The notes under the pieces were generated by a model that worked only from the letters and a program-made list of their open reading frames with translations, was not told where the DNA came from and made no database searches. Below, piece by piece: positions 52,419-61,697 of a stretch of DNA of 64,000 nt (position 1 is the first letter of the stretch; the number at the start of each line of letters is the position of its first letter). This DNA comes from Alicyclobacillus sp. SO9 (GTDB lineage: Bacteria; Bacillota; Bacilli; Alicyclobacillales; Alicyclobacillaceae), in contig NZ_CP066339.1 in assembly GCF_016406125.1 (NCBI RefSeq), positions 930,001 to 994,000 of the forward strand, written 5' to 3'. A program made the position numbers and the translations under genes.

Positions 52419-53166
52419 TTACCTAAGACCGTTCAACTTGGCCATTTCCTCTTCAGATCCGGTCCATAGTGGCCTTTCATCTTCCGGCTGAGCTACTCGA
52501 AATGAGTTCATTGCTTCTCGCATCATAGCCATAGAAGGCTTGGCATAGACTCGGGTGGTATCAAGATAGGCATGGCCAAGGATTCTGGACACCAGTGCAA
52601 GTTCCACTCCATTCTGGTACAGGTTTGTAGCCCTTGTTCGTCGTAGCATATGGGGATGAACCCGTAGCGGTATTTCGGGACACAGTGTTCTAGCCTGGTC
52701 TGCGTACTGCTGTAAAAACCTTTCCACGTTGCCCTCAGACATCTTCCCAGCCCTGCCTCTAATAATGGTATAGAATAACAAATCGGTCTCTGGATTGTCC
52801 CGCGAGCGATACACCTGAAGATATTCCCGGATATGTTTGGCTGTTTTTACATGGATAGCAACAACGCGTTCCTTGCTACCTTTGCCCATTACACGGATAT
52901 ACGGATTTTTTTTGTCCAGGCAGATATCATTTACCTCAAGGTTTAGCATCTCTGCTAGCCGAACTGCACTATCGTATAGCAAGATCATCATTGTCCGGTT
53001 CCGTAATCCCATGCGGTTACCAGCTGGTTGGATGAAAATGGTGTTCAGGGCATCCTCGGAAAGAATGAATTTCTCAGTCGTAGGGTTTTTGAGTTGAGGA
53101 ACGCGACTCACCTCAAGGGCGATGGACTGTAGGGTGACATCTTTGTCTGCTGCAAACCACAGATAG
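52419..53166 (-). pseudogene. Tyrosine recombinase, N-terminus lost at an IS21 end
   Basis: The minus-strand frame shows the full catalytic part: SAVRLAEMLNL (first Arg), HPHMLRRTRATN (HxxR), LGHAYLDTTRVYAKP (His and nucleophile Tyr). It runs on to an apparent ATG at 53219, but those first residues are a translation of the IS21-type end that starts at 53167. The natural N-terminal arm-binding region is therefore gone. The family resembles XerC/XerD-like transposon or phage recombinases. Probably inactive. Confidence 0.82.
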
Positions 53167-53315
53167 TGTAGCGGCCGGAGTAAAATTGACCCAGTAGGGG
53201 CGGCATGAAAATGACCCACTCTTGTCGAATCCCTTCTCGAATAACGACCAAGCTGTTCGAGGAGGAGAACGAATGTTAAAGGGTGAATCTATATTGAATC
53301 TACTAGAAAGCAGTA
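53167..53315 (+). mobile_element. IS21-family element end (remnant)
   Basis: From TGTAGCGGCCGGAG (53167) the sequence has the IS21-type terminal repeats GTAAAATTGACCCA and GAAAATGACCCACT within 55 bases, then GAGGAGGAG before an ATG, where istA would start. No istA coding follows; the intron fragment begins at about 53317. Confidence 0.7.
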
Positions 53316-53316
53316 T

Positions 53317-53952
53317 ATGAAGGGTAGAAAGCCTATCCATCGGAAGGAAAGGACGGTCAACTCTGATTTGGATGTTATCGCCCAATATCAGTCCGAATTC
53401 CGCGGATTCGCTCAATACTATTTACTTGCTTATAATGCTCATCAGCTACACAGTCTCAAGAGAACCATGGAATTGTCTTTAGCACGTACCCTCGCGAATA
53501 AATATAAAACGACGGTGAACAAAATTTTCAAAAAGTATCGAACTACTCGTGAAACGGATGGACAAAGCTACAAGGTGTTCCAAACAGAAGTGGAGCGAGA
53601 GGGTAAAAAGCCGTTGGTCGCGTACTTCGGAGGGTTTAAGCTTGGATTCAAGAAAGCCACCGTCATTGAAGACACATTGCTGACAGGAAACGTATACAGC
53701 ATCAAGAGTCAACTCATTGACCGTCTGCTTAAGGATACGTGTGAACTGTGTGAATCCAGAGGGAACATTGAAATGCATCACGTTAAGAAGCTAAAAGACC
53801 TCAAAAATAACGGTAGAAAAGAAAAACCCGAATGGATGAAGCGGATGATAACGATGAGGAGAAAAACACTCGCCGTATGTCATGAATGTCATACAAGCAT
53901 CCACTCAGGTACATATAACGGTAAGAGACTAGCAACCACTAATGTTGATTGA
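53317..53952 (+). pseudogene. Group II intron-encoded protein, C-terminal maturase and HNH part
   Basis: The 211-residue frame matches domain X and the endonuclease end of group II intron proteins: GRKPIHRKE, YQSEFRGFAQYYLLAYN, LARTLANKYKTTV and an HNH/zinc part CELCESRGNIEMHHVKKLKDL with CHECHTSIHSG. The reverse transcriptase domains are missing, so the intron is truncated on its 5' side. The downstream RNA domain V is present. Confidence 0.9.
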
Positions 53953-53967
53953 CAGTTAATCACTGGC

Positions 53968-54002
53968 GAGCGGAGTGCATAGGAAACTTGCATGCTCCGT
54001 TC
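53968..54002 (+). ncRNA. Group II intron domain V and 3' end
   Basis: GAGCGGAGTGCATAGGAAACTTGCATGCTCCGTTC forms the two-part hairpin with GAAA loop typical of domain V, given here by position 53968-54002. It is followed by TGTGAGGGGCGAT and a TCGCC-closing stem (domain VI), with the intron end near 54075. The 5' half of the intron is absent, so it cannot splice. 54076-54380 holds nothing recognisable. Confidence 0.75.
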
Positions 54003-54380
54003 TGTGAGGGGCGATTGGAACAGTACGTCTTCGGATTGCAACTCGCCGGTCGCCTACTCTACCGCACGTTGGGTTTGGGGAAAGGCTCGGGCGCCAAACT
54101 GCCCCCTTTGTCGGGGGTAAGTCGGCCCGGGCCTATTCTAAAGAAGAACACGCGTATAAGTGTGTATGAATACACACTGAAATGTATATACATAAATTGC
54201 GCTGTCGCTCCTATGATTGTGCTATCACGAGCCTCGCGAAAAAGTCATGGGTCCAGCATCCAAACAATAGCAGGAGTATCGGTGATAACAAGGTTTGACA
54301 ATGCGCACAAGGCGGCTGGTCGGTCTTCTTCTGGAAACCCCCCTACGTCTGATTCTGATTTAACAAGTAGGGGTTGAAGG

Positions 54381-54578
54381 ATGGGAAAACAAACTTCCCC
54401 TCTGTGTATATCTCATATTGAAGTCAATCAGTACGGTCGATCGTCTACACTGCTGAATGCATTTAAAAATATTGAAGAACCACAGTTTCTTAGCACAGTC
54501 ATTCGGACACGCAGCGATATCTACAATGCACTCACTGCCTTCTTTCACAAGCGGGATAAGGAGGCGACGACAGCATGA
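54381..54578 (+). pseudogene. yhbH: YhbH (DUF444) C-terminal remnant
   Basis: Residues about 17-65 (GRSSTLLNAFKNIEEPQFLSTVIR..DIYNALTAFF) match the C-terminus of the YhbH/YeaH sporulation family, which normally precedes SpoVR in a prkA-yhbH-spoVR operon. The preceding 16 residues do not fit, and the rest of the ~380-residue protein is missing. The gene seems cut by the mobile DNA upstream. It overlaps spoVR by 4 bases (ATGA). Confidence 0.65.
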
Positions 54579-56059
54579 ACCAAGCAGAGATGCAGGACTT
54601 ACAAGACGGAATCGAACGGATTATGGAAATCGCAAACGAGTTTGGCCTGAAGTACTTCCCAATGCGGTTTGAAGTCTGCCCGGCAGATATTATTTATACT
54701 TTTGGCGCCTACGGGATGCCCACCCGCTACAACCATTGGAGCTTCGGAAAGTCCTTTCATAGAATGAAGATGGACTACGATTTTGGGCTCAGCCGTATTT
54801 ACGAACTAGTGGTCAACTCAGATCCCTGTTATGCATTTTTGTTGGACACTAACTCCGTCCTTGAAAACAAAACAGTGGCCGCACACGTTCTCGGCCACTC
54901 AGACTTCTTCCGCAACAATGCTGCCTTCGCAATGACTTCGCGGGACATGGTCGATAGAATGGCCTCCAATGCCCAGCGTATCCACAGCTATGAACTGGAA
55001 TATGGGCGCGACAGGGTAGAGAAACTGCTAGATGCCGGCATGGCGTTGCAACAGCATGTGGATGCATCGAGGACCGGAAAACAGTGGCGGACGAGAGCAG
55101 AACATGATGGGAAAGCGGCCTTATCTGGTGGTCCTGAAGCCACGCCGTCGCGCCGCCAAACCCCATATGACGATTTGTGGAACCTGGATGGTGGGGGGGA
55201 CGGGAATGGCGGAACGGGTGCAGGGTCGGCCAGTTCGGCGGACAAGGGGAAGGCGGATACGAAATCTTCGCGGCGGAAAATCCCGCCTTTCCCGGAACGG
55301 GATGTGATGTGGTTTCTGATTCACCACAGCCCCATTTTGGAAGAGTGGGAGCGGGATGTTTTGTCTCTGCTGCGGGAGGAGATGCTGTATTTTTGGCCGC
55401 AGTTGGAGACAAAGATCATGAACGAAGGTTGGGCTTCGTTATGGCACCTGCGCATCATGCGGGAGCTGGATCTGCCTGAGACAGATGCCGTAGACTTTGC
55501 CAAAATGCACTCAGGGGTCGTGATGCCGTCGCGGACTTCCATCAACCCGTACCATATTGGTCTGGCTATCTGGCAGGACATCGAGAAGCGGTGGGATAAA
55601 CCTTCGAAAGAAGAGCGAGAACGGTTTGGGCGAGAACCTGGGCAGGGTAGAAATAAGATATTTGAGGTAAGGGAAATGGAGAACGACGTGTCATTTCTGC
55701 GCAACTACCTGACGAAGGAATTGGTGGAGGAGCTGGACCTCTACCTGTACGAAAAGGTCGGGAATGAGTGGCGTATCGTGGAGAAGGATTGGGAAAAAAT
55801 TCGCGATCAAATTTGTGCATCACGCACTAACGGCGGCATCCCGTTGGTTGCCGTGAATGACGGCGACTACAACCAGAACGGCGAGCTCTACTTGAAGCAT
55901 GCTTATGAAGGTGTGGAGCTAGATATCAAATATATGGAGCACACGATGCCATATTTGCACCAGTTGTGGGGCCGCAACTGTCACTTGCAGTCGGTTGTGG
56001 AGAACCGCGATGTCGTGTTTACGTATGATGGGAAGAAAATGATGCGGAAATTTATGTGA
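54575..56059 (+). CDS. spoVR: SpoVR family protein
   Basis: The start is ATG 54575 after GATAAGGAGGCGACGACAGC. The 494-residue product carries SpoVR landmarks: YFPMRFEVCPADIIYTFGAYGMPTRYNHWSFGK, ARVLGH-type AHVLGHSDFFRNN, FLIHHSPILEEWERDVL and NEGWASLWHLRIM. SpoVR is involved in spore cortex formation in Bacillus and occurs widely with PrkA and YhbH. A Gly/Asp-rich linker at about 200-225 is longer than I would expect. The upstream partner yhbH is only a remnant here, so a promoter may be missing. Confidence 0.95.
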   Translation: MNQAEMQDLQDGIERIMEIANEFGLKYFPMRFEVCPADIIYTFGAYGMPTRYNHWSFGKSFHRMKMDYDFGLSRIYELVVNSDPCYAFLLDTNSVLENKTVAAHVLGHSDFFRNNAAFAMTSRDMVDRMASNAQRIHSYELEYGRDRVEKLLDAGMALQQHVDASRTGKQWRTRAEHDGKAALSGGPEATPSRRQTPYDDLWNLDGGGDGNGGTGAGSASSADKGKADTKSSRRKIPPFPERDVMWFLIHHSPILEEWERDVLSLLREEMLYFWPQLETKIMNEGWASLWHLRIMRELDLPETDAVDFAKMHSGVVMPSRTSINPYHIGLAIWQDIEKRWDKPSKEERERFGREPGQGRNKIFEVREMENDVSFLRNYLTKELVEELDLYLYEKVGNEWRIVEKDWEKIRDQICASRTNGGIPLVAVNDGDYNQNGELYLKHAYEGVELDIKYMEHTMPYLHQLWGRNCHLQSVVENRDVVFTYDGKKMMRKFM

Positions 56060-56329
56060 ATCTGAGGGCGGACAACAGTTGGTAACCAGACAAGAAAGTT
56101 GGTAACCGCTTGATCCCAAGGTGCAATTCTGTGCCCTGGGGTTCTTTTGTATAAGACAACTTAATGTCATACAGTATCTCCCAAAAAAAGATCGGAGGTT
56201 CCGTATGGCTATGGATATTTATTCATTTATACCATAAAATAGTAACATCCTTAACGGGTAGGGTAATTCGACAAGTCGTTCATCTTTCCCGTATGCAGTG
56301 TGTAATGTGGTGAATGAGGAGGGATTTTA

Positions 56330-56711
56330 TTGAAACGACCAATCGGTGTAGTAATCATCAGCCTCTTTTATATCTTTGGAGCCGTCGTACTAATCTACAC
56401 GTCCATTTTATAATCCCAACGCAGACCAGTTTGGGATAGCGGCGAGATTTGGGGTCCCAACTTTACCTGAACAACCAGTGAGGCTTATCGTAGCGGGGAT
56501 CGCCCTTGTACTCGCTGCTGGATACTTTTCTCTGAAGAAGTGGGGCTTTTGGTCGATGGTTGGTTACTCAATTGTTTTTGGGATGATAAGTCTTCATTTA
56601 GCCTCAGTGCATCATCAACAGCCTTTTATCGGAAATGCAATCTGGTCGGCAATGGTACTCATCTACACGCTCATCAAGAGACGGTCGTTTCAAATTGGCA
56701 ACACTGTATAG
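56330..56711 (+). pseudogene. Small membrane protein split by a one-base frameshift
   Basis: TTG 56330 follows GAGGAGGG. The frame encodes a membrane helix (GVVIISLFYIFGAVVLIYTSI) and stops at 56411-56413. The adjacent frame from about 56408 reads YNPNADQFGIAARFGVPTLPEQPVRLIVAGIALVLAAGY-type sequence and goes on to 56711 with two more helices. One extra base near 56405 explains the break. The restored protein would have about 127 residues and four helices; its family is unknown. Confidence 0.65.
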
Positions 56712-57660
56712 TTTAAATCAGCCTCGCCTTATGGCTCTTCGTTCTGTCGCTATGGGGGGTCTGATCCAGAGTAAGCCTCTCCCTGGTGCTTGAATAAACA
56801 TTCATCGGTTAATTGCAGTGGGCTATTCACACCGCATGCATATACAGCGTAGATTGGTTCGTACTTATGGAGCACAGGGGCACGAAACTGCCGTAATATG
56901 CGGAGGGATAATTGATTTTGAAACCAAGATATTTTGTCTTGTCTATTTTTTGACTGCTATCTCTGATTGCTAACGCTATTTTCATCCCAAAATATCTTAC
57001 TCTTCACAGAGCGTCCTATAACAGGCGATGGTACTACTGCTCAATTTGCAAAGTTGCTTAGTAGTCTTGGTAAAGACATCGTACTGAAGAAGAACATTCA
57101 GAGGGACACTCAAATCGTCAGCCGTATTGCCCACTTCAACTAATCAAGCAGAGTTTGATAAAGGAGTTGAGTCTATTTTGAAGGAGTATCCCCCTGTAAA
57201 ATACGGTATGTATTGACGTTTCGTTGTATCGCATAGCGGAGAATGTATGGGGAGGATACTGTGTCGTCAAAGTCATTCAGTGTTAGGGTTATGGATATTG
57301 CGTTATGGAGTAGAAGAGCTGAGTGAATCGGGGAAGGCGGTTGTGGGCATGTCCATAGAGGTTATAGGGTCGTTTGTCACGGGTCTATCTTGATCTTCTT
57401 GGCATTTGTGGCGATTGCTTTGACTACCGAATGGATGTTTCATTGAGCCTTAAATAGGACGGATTTGCTGCTGTTCCATGAGTAAATATTCCACAAGTAG
57501 TTTTTTTTAGGATTCTGTAAGTGATGGGCAACAAAATCCAATAAAGCTTCTATTATTTAATATGCTCATAGAAAGAGAGTTTCCCCAAACATCTCCGTGA
57601 ATTCAACTTTGAACCTTCTCATCATTTCACAAGAACTAAGACGAAAACTGAGGAATTCTG
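56712..57660. other. Degenerate interval with gene fragments
   Basis: No intact gene. Short protein-like pieces in different frames (TAQFAKLLSSLGKDIV near 57037, QAEFDKGVESILKEYP near 57150) and a GGAGGG site at 56902 before a short membrane-like frame suggest a decayed exported protein gene. Nothing can be named. Confidence 0.35.
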
Positions 57661-57666
57661 ATTAAG

Positions 57667-57694
57667 TTGTAACAAAACCAAGGAAGTTTTCGAC
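57667..57694 (+). promoter_or_regulatory. ECF-type promoter of the sigma/anti-sigma operon
   Basis: TTGTAAC (57667-57673), about 17 bases, then CGAC (57691-57694) matches the usual ECF pattern TGWAAC-N16-17-CGWC. It lies about 30 bases upstream of the sigma gene, as in autoregulated ECF operons. Confidence 0.65.
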
Positions 57695-57721
57695 TAACAG
57701 GTTAAAGAGGGTCGGTGGTGA

Positions 57722-58252
57722 TTGAAGAGCATGACGCACGAAGAACAGAAGAGAATGCTTCATGAACTATATGAGCGACATTATCGTGACGTTTATCGTT
57801 ACGCACGATATTTATTAGGAAGTCACGAAGAGGCTCTCGACGCCGTTCAAGAAACGTTTCTGCGTGCGTTTCGTGGAATTCATAGTTTCAAGCAAAAATC
57901 CACCATCAAAACATGGCTGTTATCCATTACACGTCATTACGCAATCGATTACCTCCGAAAACATGGTGTTAGCTCTAACAAACACTCCAGCTTGAGTGAC
58001 CATTTTGTGATGGCAGACCCTACTCGATCATCGGATATGAAGATGGAAATCGAAAATGCACTCAAATGCCTCAAGCATGATTATCGTCAGGTCTTTATCC
58101 TTCGTAATGTAATGGATTTATCGGTACGAGATACCGCAGCTATCTTGAGGTGGTCTGAGAGCAAAGTAAGGACTACTCTGCATCGATCCAATATGCAAAT
58201 GAGAGAGTTTCTTGGAGTCGATATGAAAGGTGGTGCGTCACATCGTGTCTGA
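57722..58252 (+). CDS. ECF RNA polymerase sigma factor
   Basis: The 176-residue product has sigma region 2 (YERHYRDVYRYARYLLGSHEEALDAVQETFLRAF, KTWLLSITRHYAIDYLRK) and region 4 (LKHDYRQVFILRNVMDLSVRDTAAILRWSESKVRTTLHR). The start may be TTG 57722 or ATG 57731; GGTCGGTGGTG upstream fits either. It should direct RNA polymerase to promoters like the one at 57667. Overlaps the anti-sigma gene by 8 bases. Confidence 0.93.
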   Translation: MKSMTHEEQKRMLHELYERHYRDVYRYARYLLGSHEEALDAVQETFLRAFRGIHSFKQKSTIKTWLLSITRHYAIDYLRKHGVSSNKHSSLSDHFVMADPTRSSDMKMEIENALKCLKHDYRQVFILRNVMDLSVRDTAAILRWSESKVRTTLHRSNMQMREFLGVDMKGGASHRV

Positions 58253-59111
58253 AGATAAATTTCCAGTGAATTTGGATACTCTAACAGATGACATAAGCAC
58301 CGCGGAAAAAGAAAAGATTTGGTCAGAACTAGAGAAACAAATCGATGAAACTCCCTCAACTAAAGGTATGTTGAGAAGTAAAATCAATCCTTCCCGAAGA
58401 TATAAAACCTATGTAGGTCCATTGGGAGCGGGTCTAGTTGCTGCTGTACTCGTTGCGGTCGCAATCCCTGTTCTTCTGCGTCAAGCTGGTCATGTACAAA
58501 CTAAAACCGTTACAGCTTCCAATCGACCTCCATCAGTCGGTGTCAGGCAAGTTGCAACGGAAGCTGTCGTATTTGACCAAGTGTCTTCGTTTCCTTGGAG
58601 AATAAAGGCGATTCATGGGGCTGAAGAGTTAACCACACAAGCAGTGCCCAGGTCATCCAAATCTTTGACTTCCAATTCTAATACATCGAGTCGCGCCAAC
58701 CTGAATACTAAGGTTCAGTACAATGCCGCAGCAAAGAAACAGTGGCTGAATAATGGACAAAATTTGATCAACGACTTATTTATCAAAGGAACTCCAGCGT
58801 ACAATCATGAAATGAAGACTCTTACCAGAGCTGTCCAAAACGCAAATGGCAGCAATCCCAGTATTGACGGAGGCGTGGCTTCCTTACATTGGTCATCGGT
58901 CAGCAAAAATATATTTAATGGAGTTGTCACTCTAAAGGGAGCCGGTGAGGATTGGGCAGTTTATGCACAATGGCAACAGAATAAAGATAAGTACGTCCCC
59001 GCTGGTCGTCCGACTAACAAGGTAAACTATACTGTTAAACTAAAAAATATTAACGGGAAATGGATGGTTCAAAGTTTAGGTTGGAAGTTTGCCAAGGGCA
59101 GTGGACCCTAA
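58245..59111 (+). CDS. Membrane-anchored anti-sigma factor
   Basis: I use GTG 58245 (AAAGGTGG upstream), inside the end of the sigma gene. The 288-residue product has a cytoplasmic N-terminus (TLTDDISTAEKEKIWSELEKQI), one membrane helix (GPLGAGLVAAVLVAVAIPVLL, residues about 59-79) and an outside part. The last 120 residues (WSSVSKNIFNGVVTLKGAGEDWAVYAQW...GKWMVQSLGW) resemble small NTF2-like/DUF4878-type domains. Position and topology indicate it holds the ECF sigma at the membrane until an outside signal releases it. The zinc-binding HxxxCxxC motif is absent. Confidence 0.75.
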   Translation: MSEDKFPVNLDTLTDDISTAEKEKIWSELEKQIDETPSTKGMLRSKINPSRRYKTYVGPLGAGLVAAVLVAVAIPVLLRQAGHVQTKTVTASNRPPSVGVRQVATEAVVFDQVSSFPWRIKAIHGAEELTTQAVPRSSKSLTSNSNTSSRANLNTKVQYNAAAKKQWLNNGQNLINDLFIKGTPAYNHEMKTLTRAVQNANGSNPSIDGGVASLHWSSVSKNIFNGVVTLKGAGEDWAVYAQWQQNKDKYVPAGRPTNKVNYTVKLKNINGKWMVQSLGWKFAKGSGP

Positions 59112-59204
59112 AAAATTTGATCCACAAGGTTCCGCCGGATAAGAAGTTTCAGTCTTACACTCTCAATCAAACATGAGGGAGGCAATAGGAGCGCGACCTA
59201 CTTA

Positions 59205-59240
59205 AAAAGGGAATGGGGAGGTCTTTCCCCACTCCCTTGA
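59205..59240 (-). terminator. Terminator of the minus-strand small peptide gene
   Basis: On the minus strand AAGGGAGTGGGGA and TCCCCATTCCCTT form a 13-bp stem with one mismatch followed by TTT. It lies 20 bases after the stop of the peptide gene at 59261. Confidence 0.75.
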
Positions 59241-59260
59241 GGCTGTGACGTTGGTAAGTA

Positions 59261-59389
59261 TTAGTATCCGCCACCACCAGCGCAGGACGTAGTGCCACCC
59301 CAATAAGGAACAAGCAGTATGAACAACACGAAGATAATTAGAAACACAACAGCCCACTGGGTGTACCCGCCGAAGGCTCCGCCGTACAT
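59261..59389 (-). CDS. YjcZ-like tiny membrane peptide with Thr/Ser/Cys tail (peptide A)
   Basis: ATG 59389 follows CGAGGAGGGATGTGA, a strong ribosome site. The 42-residue product reads MYGGAFGGYTQ, then a membrane helix WAVVFLIIFVLFILLVP, then a 14-residue tail YWGGTTSCAGGGGY. The Gly/Tyr start and hydrophobic helix resemble YjcZ-type sporulation peptides, but those normally end within the helix. The tail has Thr-Thr-Ser-Cys, residues that YcaO enzymes can cyclise, and the next gene (divergent) is a YcaO enzyme. A paralogue lies on the other side of that enzyme at 61698. Confidence 0.75.
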   Translation of the reverse strand: MYGGAFGGYTQWAVVFLIIFVLFILLVPYWGGTTSCAGGGGY

Positions 59390-59550
59390 TCACATCCCTC
59401 CTCGTAAATCTGACTTGCTTTAACTTATGTAGTGGATAAAGGACAGGGTCGGGCGAATAGACATTACAGTAGCATATTTGAACGATATACCTGAGCCTTT
59501 CACAGCTAATGTAGACAAACATAAAGTGGCTGACTTAACGGGGGGATACA

Positions 59551-61527
59551 ATGAACATTGTTATGCTCCATGATAGCTCGATATTGGGTAAACACATTTT
59601 TACTACATGGTTGCAAAAATACAGTCAAAGTATTGGAGCCCGTCTGGTGGACAACTGTTCACTTGACGAGCTAGAGAACTTCCACCCTGTACTTGTCATT
59701 TTAGTATCTGATGGGCCTTCTGAATTCGAGCAATTGGCATTGGAAACATGCAGGGATTTCAAATTTAATATCCTTACTGTGTTGGGGAGAGGAACGACGG
59801 TCCTAGTTGGTCCACTGGAACTTATAGATGTATATGGATGCTCGACCTGCTTGCAATTGCGGTGGGAAAATACTTTCGATCGTAGTCTTCTCAACTTGTT
59901 TCAGCAAGTCGGGGCTATCGTGGAACCCATGTCTCTGGAGATGTCTCCATCGGCTCTTCTAACCTTGGCAGACATCGTAACCTATGAGATACAGTTACTT
60001 ATCTTGGAATCCTCGAACTCTGTAAAGGCCAAGACGAAGGGAAAAGTTGGTGTGTACGAAAACACGGAAGACATCGAGTGGGTGCCAGTCGTGCCAAGTC
60101 ACGATTGCCCTCGATGCCGCTGTATTGCAAGAGACGATCCCGCTCTTGCCCGCATACAATTCGAATCTCACCGCATCAAAGACCTTGAAACGCTCCGAGT
60201 TGAAATTTTGGATTTCAAGCGTTTGGAAGATTTGTTCGTGCATAGAAAGGTCGGTTATATTTCAGCCGTCAATGCGTCTTGGTCTGGAGAGCGCTATGTC
60301 CAGGCCGATGCTCATATCTATACGCCTGCTGGGGATGAATTGACTGGGTATGGATTGGGTCTATCCATGACAGACGCGAAGCAATCTGCAGTACTTGAAG
60401 TGTTGGAGCGTAGCTGCGGGTTTCAGGCTGTAAGTCGACGTCCCGTCGTTTTCGGCAAGCAGTCGGAATTGGGCGACGTAGCAGTAAAGCCATCGCGGTT
60501 CGGATTGCACAGTCATGAGTTATTCCAGTCGCCTCACCATACACTTGAACCCTTTGATGAAGAACGGGAGTATTCATGGGTTTGGGCACATTCTACAAGA
60601 TATAATCAGTCTATTCTCATACCGGAGCAGATTGCCTATTATGGACCAACTGCTGACGAGAAGCGGTTTATTGCGGAATCCTCTAATGGGTGCGCAATTG
60701 GAGGGACTGTGGAAGAAGCTGTCCTGCATGGCGTTTTCGAAGTTCTCGAGCGGGATGGATTTTTGAATATGTGGTACGGTAAGATACCTGTGCCTGAGCT
60801 CAGACTGGGTAATCATTGTCCTACTAAAACGTATGAAGCATTTCATTACTTAGTAGAGAATGGATTCGAAGTGCGACTGTTTAACATATCTCATGATCTT
60901 AACATTCCCGCAATTTGTGCTGTGGCGATCAACAGAGAGAACGACTATCCGAAAGTGGTTAGCGGATCGGCCTGTCATTTGAATCCCTATCAAGCTGTCT
61001 ATGCGTCACTTCGCGAATTAACTGTCCAAGTGCTTAACCTTCAACACATGCCGGAAGAAAGACGTAGACAGGCAATTGCCATGTTCTTGGATCCGACAAA
61101 AATCAAGCATATTCCCGATCACGTTGCAGTAGCTGGTTTGCCCGAGGCTTACCCAAGCTGGGAATTTCTATTGGGGACGGAAAATCACAGTGAGTGTCTG
61201 TCAATTGAAGAGTCGTATACTGATGTAGCTCGACGATATCAGGTCGATTCATCAGACATTCGATTGGTCTTAGGTTCAGTACTTGACGATTTACATGGAC
61301 GCGGATTTGATGTTATTGTAATGAATCAAACCAGTGTGGAATTATCCTACGGCGGACTATACGCCGTGAAAGCGTTAATACCTGGAATGACTCCTATCAC
61401 ATTTGGCTATGGTTTTCAAAGAGTTCAAGGGCTTTCCAGACTGTTCGAATTGCCTCATCGAATGGGATATTCCCCACGGGTGCTGAAAGAAAAAGACCTA
61501 AATCAGGATTGCCATCCGTTCTCTTGA
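59551..61527 (+). CDS. YcaO-type cyclodehydratase with leader-binding N-terminal domain (TOMM biosynthesis)
   Basis: The start is ATG 59551 after ACGGGGGG. The 658-residue product has an N-terminal part (about 1-190) of the E1-like/leader-binding kind, with Cys pairs YGCSTCLQL and HDCPRCRC for zinc. A YcaO domain follows (about 215-655): GLGLSMTDAKQSAVLEVLERSCG, FIAESSNGCAIGGTVEEAVLHGVFEVLERDGFL and SASLRELTVQ-type ATP-binding segments. It ends in NQDCHPFS where many YcaO enzymes have a Pro-rich PxPxP tail. These enzymes use ATP to turn Cys, Ser or Thr of a precursor peptide into azolines. No dehydrogenase or exporter is near. Confidence 0.88.
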   Translation: MNIVMLHDSSILGKHIFTTWLQKYSQSIGARLVDNCSLDELENFHPVLVILVSDGPSEFEQLALETCRDFKFNILTVLGRGTTVLVGPLELIDVYGCSTCLQLRWENTFDRSLLNLFQQVGAIVEPMSLEMSPSALLTLADIVTYEIQLLILESSNSVKAKTKGKVGVYENTEDIEWVPVVPSHDCPRCRCIARDDPALARIQFESHRIKDLETLRVEILDFKRLEDLFVHRKVGYISAVNASWSGERYVQADAHIYTPAGDELTGYGLGLSMTDAKQSAVLEVLERSCGFQAVSRRPVVFGKQSELGDVAVKPSRFGLHSHELFQSPHHTLEPFDEEREYSWVWAHSTRYNQSILIPEQIAYYGPTADEKRFIAESSNGCAIGGTVEEAVLHGVFEVLERDGFLNMWYGKIPVPELRLGNHCPTKTYEAFHYLVENGFEVRLFNISHDLNIPAICAVAINRENDYPKVVSGSACHLNPYQAVYASLRELTVQVLNLQHMPEERRRQAIAMFLDPTKIKHIPDHVAVAGLPEAYPSWEFLLGTENHSECLSIEESYTDVARRYQVDSSDIRLVLGSVLDDLHGRGFDVIVMNQTSVELSYGGLYAVKALIPGMTPITFGYGFQRVQGLSRLFELPHRMGYSPRVLKEKDLNQDCHPFS

Positions 61528-61598
61528 CACACCGCCATTGTTTGCAATTTCCTCGGAACCATTGTTCGATTTATTGTATCGGTCTAATAAAATCAAGC

Positions 61599-61638
61599 GA
61601 ATGTCCCGAACGCCGGTGCCTTGGTGTTCGGGACATTC
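61599..61638. terminator. Bidirectional terminator between the YcaO gene and peptide B
   Basis: GAATGTCCCGAAC (61599-61611) pairs perfectly with GTTCGGGACATTC (61626-61638) and is followed by TGTGTTTTG. It serves both convergent genes. Confidence 0.85.
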
Positions 61639-61697
61639 TGTGTTTTGTAGCGAAGTCAATGTGCCGTGGAATCAAAGTTCCAAGACTTTGTTTGATG

